A model generated the notes under the pieces. It worked only from the letters and a program-made list of their open reading frames with translations. It was not told where the DNA came from and did no database searches. Both the position numbers and the translations under genes were made by a program. This document shows positions 58,791-64,000 of a stretch of DNA of 64,000 bases, piece after piece (within the stretch, counting starts at the first letter, position 1; each line of letters opens with the position of its first letter). The stretch lies in the NCBI RefSeq assembly GCF_902167145.1, contig NC_050099.1:59910942-59974941 (forward strand), in the 5' to 3' direction. This DNA comes from Zea mays (lineage: Eukaryota > Streptophyta > Magnoliopsida > Poales > Poaceae).

Positions 58791-59162
58791 AAAATATGCA
58801 AAATTTTATTTACATCCATAATTTTCACAGCATTCACAACAACACAATTTATCAAATTCAACCTCAATTTTCATCACATCAAATTCATACATGTCTTGAT
58901 GAAGCCAAATACACATTACTTCACATGTGGGGGTCATTTGTTTTCGGCGGTGATCGAGTCCGATGAACCGACGGTGGATGGCGAGGCGCGGTCAGCGGCG
59001 GAGCTCCGAGCGCGAGGAAACACAACAAGGCCCAGCGCGGCTGCGGGTCCTGGCGAGGCGCAAGGACACGACAGCGTCGAGCTTAGGGTGGGAAACCGGG
59101 GCGGCGCTCTGGCACAACGAGGGCGAGAGAGAGCGATGGGGAGTCGAGCGAGGCAAGGGGGT
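58791..59162. other. Interior of the second CACTA fragment
   Basis: AT-rich, then GC-rich from about 58960. Open frames on both strands have biased G, A and R composition and no motif; I do not call a gene. Confidence 0.35.
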
Positions 59163-60498
59163 GCGCGAAGGTGGAGAAAAAGGGGTGAGGCGCCTCTGAC
59201 CACGGAAGTGTGTGGGGGGGGGGGTGCCGGTTTTCCTGGCATCGTGGGCGCGTGCCGAGCCATGCCGGGCGACCGGACGGTTCCTAAGAAAGGGATGACA
59301 TGCGAGCCCTGCTTGGCGGTGGCAGCGGGACGTGCGGGATGGGGTGCCTTCGGCGTATGGGCCACCGCGCGGGGAAAGACGAGGTGGGCCGAGCAGAGTG
59401 CGGGAGGGGGTTCACAGGTCGTGCGCCGAAGCGAGCCCAAGGCGGGAAGGGGGTGGAGAATGACAGGTGGGCCCGGGGCACCAGGCGAGCGCATCGCTAA
59501 CGCACGGGCCTGAGCGAGTGAGGGGAGGGCGCGGGCGGGGCTGGGCCATGGAACGGGCCCAGGGCGAGGGGGGAAAGAAGAAGAAATGTTTTCCCTTTTC
59601 TAAGTCTTTTTCCTTTTTACCTCTATTTTGAGCTCAAAACAAATCTACCCCAAATTCAAATATGAACTCCACAACCATATGCATCAAACAAAGTAAAAAT
59701 AGAACTTACGGTTCAACATGATGCAACACTTCACATCCCTTTAGGTTTTAATCTGCTAGAGTATTAATAATCTCAAAATAAATAATCCAATCTCTACTAA
59801 ATGGAAGAGAAAGAAATCTATGGAGAGAAGGAAAGATGTAACACCTGAATTTGATAGATATTAGAGAAGAAATTTTCTACATCTAAATTCAAGGTGTTAC
59901 ACTATTACTGGTGTATACTTTTATTGTACTATTTCAAAAAAATATCATGCCAACTTTTGTCTTTGAAATTATGTATTAGAGTTTTATTTATATGAAACTC
60001 TCATAATTTTTTAAGAAACTCTCTCTATCTCTCTCCTTATTAAATTATTTACATATATGTCATCATCCTTGGTGTTGGAACTTGCTGACACGTAGACAGA
60101 CTAGCTCAAACAGTGGGAGAACAGAAAACAGCTTGATGTCGGTTAACACAATGTATTAGGGAAACCGTGTTTTTTTCCGTCCCCAGCAATGGTGCTATAT
60201 GTGGGTATTTATAGGTAACCAAGGGACGGCTTCACCCTGTCAAAGACGGTTGTGCCCCTGGTTACCTACGTTATCCCTAGAATATTCATCTTCCAGGGGT
60301 TATCACGGGTCATTACAGCGTGATAAAGTACATACACAGATAGACACACTATCAACACTGCCCACATAGTGGCTTACAAGTGGGACCCTACAGCACGGGT
60401 CGTTTGTATACGGGGCCCCCATTACAATAACGAGTGGGTAACAACATGTGGTCTTCGCCTTCGATAGTCACGGTGGCCTTCGCCATTCCCTCCGTCAT
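59163..60498. repeat. Tandem duplication, unit 1
   Basis: Starts GCGCGAAGGTGGAG and includes GC-rich DNA, an AT-rich part with a 65-bp palindrome (59837-59901), and an LTR fragment (60073-60498). Unit 2 begins at 60499 with the same words. Identity is high with scattered changes and small indels. Confidence 0.85.
59837..59901. repeat. 65-bp palindrome with LTR-like ends
   Basis: TGTAACACCTGAATTT and AAATTCAAGGTGTTACA are near-perfect inverted repeats with a short loop. The same structure is in unit 2, at about 61167-61231. Confidence 0.7.
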
Positions 60499-61805
60499 GC
60501 GCGAAGGTGGAGAAAAAGGGGTGAGGCACCTCTGACCAGGGAAGTGGGGGTGGTGCTAGTTTTCCTGGTGTCGTGGGCGCGTGCCGAGCCATGCCGGACG
60601 ACCGGACGGTTGCAAGGGAAGGTATGACATGCGAGCCCTGCTTGGCGTTGGCAGCGGGACATGCGGGATGGGGCGCCTTTGGCGTATGGGCCACTGCGCG
60701 GGGAAAGACGAGGTGGGCCGAGCGAAGCGAGGGAGGGGGTTCGCAGGCCGTGCGTCGAAGCGAGCCCAAGGCGGGAAGGGGGAGGAGAATGACAGGTGGG
60801 CCAGGGGCGCCAGGCGAGCGCACCGCTGACGCACGGGCCTGGGCGAGTGAGGGGGAGGGCGCGGGCGGGGCTGGGCCATGGAACGGGTCCAGGGCGAGGG
60901 GGGAAAGAAGAAGAAATGTTTTCCCTTTTCTAAGTCTTTTCCTTTTTACCTCTATTTTGAACTCAAAACAAATCTACCCCAAATTCAAATATGAACTCCA
61001 CAAACATATGCATCAAACAAAGTAAAAATAGAACTTAGAGTTCAGCATGATGCAACACTTCACATCCCTTTAGGTTTTAATCTCCTAGAGTATTAATAAT
61101 CTCAAAATAAATAATCCAATCTCTACTAAATGGAAGAAAAAGAAATATATGGAGAGAAGGAAAGATGTAACACCTGAATTTGATAGATATTAGAGAAGAA
61201 ATTTTATACATCTAAATTCAAGGTGTTACACTATTACTGGTGTATAGTTTTATTGTACTATTTCAAAAAAATATCACGCTAACTTTTGTCTTTGAAATTA
61301 TGTATTAGAGTTTTATTTATATGAAATTCTCATAATTTTTTAAGAAACTCTCTCTATCTCTCTCCTTATTAAATTCTTTACATATATGTCATCATCCTTG
61401 GTGTTGGAACTTGCTGACACGTGGATAGACTAGCTCAAATAGTGGGTGAACAGAAAACATCTTGATGTCGATTAACACAATGTATTAGGGCAACCATGTT
61501 TTTTTCCGTCCCCCGCAATGGTATTGTACGTGGGTATTTATAGGTAACCAAGGGACGACTTCACCCTGTCAAAGACGGTTGTGCCCCTGGTTACCTACGT
61601 TATCCCTAGAATATTCATCTTTCAGGGGTTATCACGGGTCATTACAACGTGATTAAGTACATACACGAACAGACACACTATCAAGTCTGCCCACACAGTG
61701 GCTTACAAGTGGGACCCTACAGCACGGGTCATTTATATACGGGGCCCCCGATTACAATAACGAGCGGGTAACAACACGCGGTCACGGTGGCCTTCGCCAT
61801 TCCCT
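60499..61805. repeat. Tandem duplication, unit 2
   Basis: Second copy of 59163-60491; both end in CCTTCGCCATTCCCT. Unit 1 has 12 extra bases near 60455. Confidence 0.85.
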
Positions 61806-61910
61806 GCTGGGACTGAGGGAACGCCTAAGCCTTCGCCCGCTCTGGGCACTCCATCCGCCATGGGGCTCTCGCTCTTCAGTCTTCGTGCTCTTTAGTCTTC
61901 ATTCGAAGTG
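61402..61910 (-). repeat. LTR of element G (approximate)
   Basis: Starts TGTTGGAACTTGCTGACACG, contains GTATTTATAGGTAACC, and has a layout like the Zeon-type LTR: LTR, then antisense promoter, then antisense gene. The end is not clear and is set before the antisense promoter. The first 400 bases also occur at 60073-60498 within duplication unit 1. Confidence 0.5.
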
Positions 61911-61996
61911 GTACTGTGGGGGATTTTGAAATGTGACAATTGAAAGGAGACATTTTACTGTGGGACTGTTGAGTTCCCGAGGCGCTGTCCCCGGCC

Positions 61997-62004
61997 TATA
62001 AAAA
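61997..62004 (+). promoter_or_regulatory. TATA box of the Transposase_28-type gene in element G
   Basis: TATAAAAA in CGGCCTATAAAAAGTTG, about 160 bp upstream of the ATG at 62156. The spacing is the same as in element D (about 159 bp). Confidence 0.55.
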
Positions 62005-62155
62005 GTTGTGCCTGGGCTGCGGTCTTTTACCCGTCTGTGCGCGCGTTAAAATCCTAGTTTTCTTCTCTTTGCTTGCTTGCCTCTTTCGCTCTTGCGCTAC
62101 TGGTGATCTAGCCCGCGTCAAGCAAACTGCTCGCCGCCGCCGACAGTAGGTAACC

Positions 62156-62562
62156 ATGCCATCTTCTTCCTTGTTGTCGTCTATCACGACTGCATCCTCG
62201 AGCGCGCCGTCATCGGAGAAGACAATCAGTGATCCGGTGGCGGTTGTGGAATTGCAGCACGGGCATACGGTCAAGCTTAGTACATCGAGGATCTACTTGG
62301 GCCATGTGCTAGAGATGCAACGTCTGTGTTATTTTGGGAACAGAGTTGGGCGGGCGCTGGGGGCTGAAGATGTCCCGGAGCCAGATAGGGAGTTGGTTGT
62401 GTTCGAGGCGTTTTTTGCTGCTGGCCTTCGCTTACCGGTGCATCGTTTCGTAGTGGATGTTTTGCGGAAGTTTGAAATTCAAATTCATCAATTGACGCTG
62501 AATGCTATGGTTGCATTAGCGAAGTATGTCTAGGCTGTATCGTCATATGGTGGGGAACCATC
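62156..62562 (+). pseudogene. Transposase_28-type gene of element G, cut by element H
   Basis: The ATG at 62156 opens MPSSSLLSSITTASSSAPSS, a serine-rich start, then the N-terminal half of the PF04195 domain (VVFEAFFAAGLRLPVHRFVV; VLRKFEIQIHQLTLNAMVAL). A stop (TAG, 62531-62533, probably from TGG) precedes AVSSYGGEPS, and element H cuts the frame at 62562. The core matches the corresponding part of the genes in A and D (for example FKAGLRFPLSKFVVEVLKTY). The rest lies outside the window. Confidence 0.65.
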
Positions 62563-63178
62563 TGTCGGTGTTTTGGGTCCGACCGCACACCCGGGGTTGC
62601 CCCTCGAGTAGGACGGTGTCGCCGACTGTAGCAAAATGGTTCGTGCCAGATGCACGAGGGACAATGGACAGTGTTTACAGGTTCGGGTCGCTTAGAGATG
62701 CGTAACACCCTACATCCTGGTAAGTATGCTTTGTGTAATGGGTTACAAGGTAGCTCTCTAAAGTGAGAACGTGGAGAGTTAAGGTGGGTGGTTGAGTAAT
62801 GGGATTGATCGTTCTGAAGGGGTGCCCCCTAGGCCTTATATATTCGACCATGGGGCAATACATGTGGATATGATAACAATGTGCACCTAAAAGATAGTGA
62901 ACTGTTTGAGTCTATCTTCCTATGGTTCTGCCGACTTATCCTCGCATGGTTCCGTTGCATGGTTCTCCAGCGCGGGAAAGCCGGATCTTTGTTGTGGTCG
63001 CTTGCTCAATGCTGTAGGGTCATCCGGGCTTGCACCAATCCAGCCTTATGTCGATCTGCTTTACTGACTGTTCCTCCCCAGGCCCATGAAGGAGTGACCT
63101 TACGATTCATTGGGCCCTTGGGCCTTTCGTGAGGTCTTTCATCCTTCTAATGGACCCGGGGGATATCTGTCCCCCACA
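62563..63178 (-). repeat. 3' LTR of element H
   Basis: 616 bp against 628 bp in element F; visibly diverged but alignable throughout. Confidence 0.85.
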
Positions 63179-63390
63179 AGCCCCCGATCTTTGGGTTAAT
63201 TTTGAGGTAATCAGCCCAAAGATCCCAGGTCCAGCTTGCAGTCTTTATTTATGATAAGAGATGCTTTCCAAGCAGTCCAGTAAAAATGATTTTTTACTGT
63301 CTCCTTCTGCTTAGACCACTCGTAGACTGGAGCCTTGCTTCATGTTTGTGCCTTAGAGGTCGACATTTCTTTTTGTGGGACCCTGGACTT

Positions 63391-63469
63391 CATTGGGTGC
63401 ACCGGAGGTGCACCCAATGGGTGTAGCCCCCGAGCTTCGAGTAGATTTTGGAAAATAATCTGCTCGAAG
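63391..63469. repeat. Hairpin pair, unit 1, element H
   Basis: CATTGGGTGCACC-GGA-GGTGCACCCAATG (63391-63419) followed by CTTCGAGTAGATT / AATCTGCTCGAAG (63435-63469). The same pair as in element F, in reverse order because the element is reversed. Confidence 0.8.
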
Positions 63470-63585
63470 GTCTTCATCAGAAATTATCTTTGTTTTACTC
63501 TTGTTCTTTGGTTGAGGGCCAGCCTTGTCTTTAATCTTGTCTCATGCCTTAGAAGTCGGCACTATCTTGGCTTGAAATGGTAATC

Positions 63586-63664
63586 CATGGGGTGCATCGA
63601 AGGTGCACCCAATGGGTGTAGCCCCCGAGCTTCGAGTGGATTTTTGAGGATAATCCACTCGAAG
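63586..63664. repeat. Hairpin pair, unit 2, element H
   Basis: CATGGGGTGCATC-GAA-GGTGCACCCAATG (63586-63614) and CTTCGAGTGGATT / AATCCACTCGAAG (63630-63664). Spacing between units (about 195 bp) equals that in element F. Confidence 0.8.
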
Positions 63665-64000
63665 GTCTTCCTTTTGTGTCTTTTTGTTGAAGGTTATCCT
63701 TTTTGCCTTTAGAAGTCGACATGATGCCATCCACATTATGCTTTAGAGGTCAGCATTATGTCATCAATATTATGCTTCGGAGGTCAGCATGTATTTTGTC
63801 TTTTGCAGCCGAGTTCGCGATCCACCCATATCTTGCTAGGTGGTGCAATTTATTTGCTCTGCGACTGATTGGACATTTGATGGACGTTCCCTGGCTAGTC
63901 TTTACGTAGCTTCTGTCGGTCAGATTTTGTACTTCCTCGGCTATATTTGGCTTTCCTCTGATCCTTACTGATATCTCATTTTTGTCTTGAGGTATTCATT

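Larger units (their letters stand above)
62563..64000 (-). mobile_element. Element H: relative of element F, minus strand, cut by the window end
   Basis: The LTR at 62563-63178 is the reverse complement of the element F LTRs in most of its length (TGTCGGTGTTTTGGGTCC...CTGTCCCCCACA). The reversed purine tract AGCCCCCGATCTTTGGG follows at 63179-63195, so this is the 3' LTR and the element extends to the right. The internal part repeats the hairpin units of element F. It interrupts the Transposase_28-type gene of element G. Confidence 0.82.

Noticed and set aside
58896..59513. 205-codon plus-strand frame and 186-codon minus-strand frame
   Set aside because: Low-complexity GC-rich interior of a CACTA fragment; its tandem duplicate has different frame lengths.
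1..64000. CRISPR arrays, rRNA, tRNA genes, bacterial operons
   Set aside because: None seen; the tandem repeats present have no spacers and lie in transposon DNA.

Overview
This window looks like nuclear DNA of a large-genome grass, most likely maize or a close relative. The case rests on the element types: Cinful/Zeon-like and Opie/Ji-like LTR retrotransposons, a CACTA element with TTTGCCGAGTGT subterminal repeats, Tourist- and Stowaway-like MITEs, and one GC-rich intronless grass-type bHLH gene. Family names come from memory of the families, not from a search. Only one convincing host gene is present, a HECATE-type bHLH factor at 31259-31984 (+).

Layout. 1-22469 is a four-level nest. Element A (Zeon-like, minus) has a giant solo LTR (B) in its 5' LTR. 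B is split by a copia-type element (C, minus), whose gag is split by a second Zeon-like element (D, minus). A itself sits in a decayed copia gag (E, 22470-23690). 23700-27850 is decayed LTR-type DNA. 28647-29250 is a hAT relic, and 29901-30135 and 30406-30968 are MITEs; the second lies about 80 bp upstream of the TATA box of the bHLH gene. 33670-53581 is a CACTA element whose TNP2-like and second genes lie on the minus strand. It is split by LTR element F (34751-41017, perfect GGCCC target duplication) and by a 6.3-kb LINE (46298-52612, 15-bp target duplication). 53600-58430 is mostly low-copy DNA with two more small elements. 58435-61805 holds the end of a second CACTA family plus a tandem duplication that includes LTR fragments. 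61402-62562 is the end of a further LTR element (G), broken by element H (62563 to the window end), a relative of F in the opposite orientation.

The most interesting theme is that four LTR elements (A, D, F, G) carry genes of the plant 'putative gypsy type transposon' (Transposase_28) kind. In A, D and F the gene is antisense to the element, and in G it probably is. In D, F and G a TATA box precedes an antisense start codon, and in A the antisense gene shows a spliceable intron that preserves frame. F has no recognisable gag or pol: its only long reading frames are antisense, and its PPT side carries paired hairpins that are shared with H.

Nearly all coding sequence except the bHLH gene is broken by stops or frameshifts. 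Coordinates of LTRs with visible TG...CA ends and primer sites are reliable to a few bases. Limits of E, G, the 23.7-27.9 kb block and the left end of the CACTA element are approximate.
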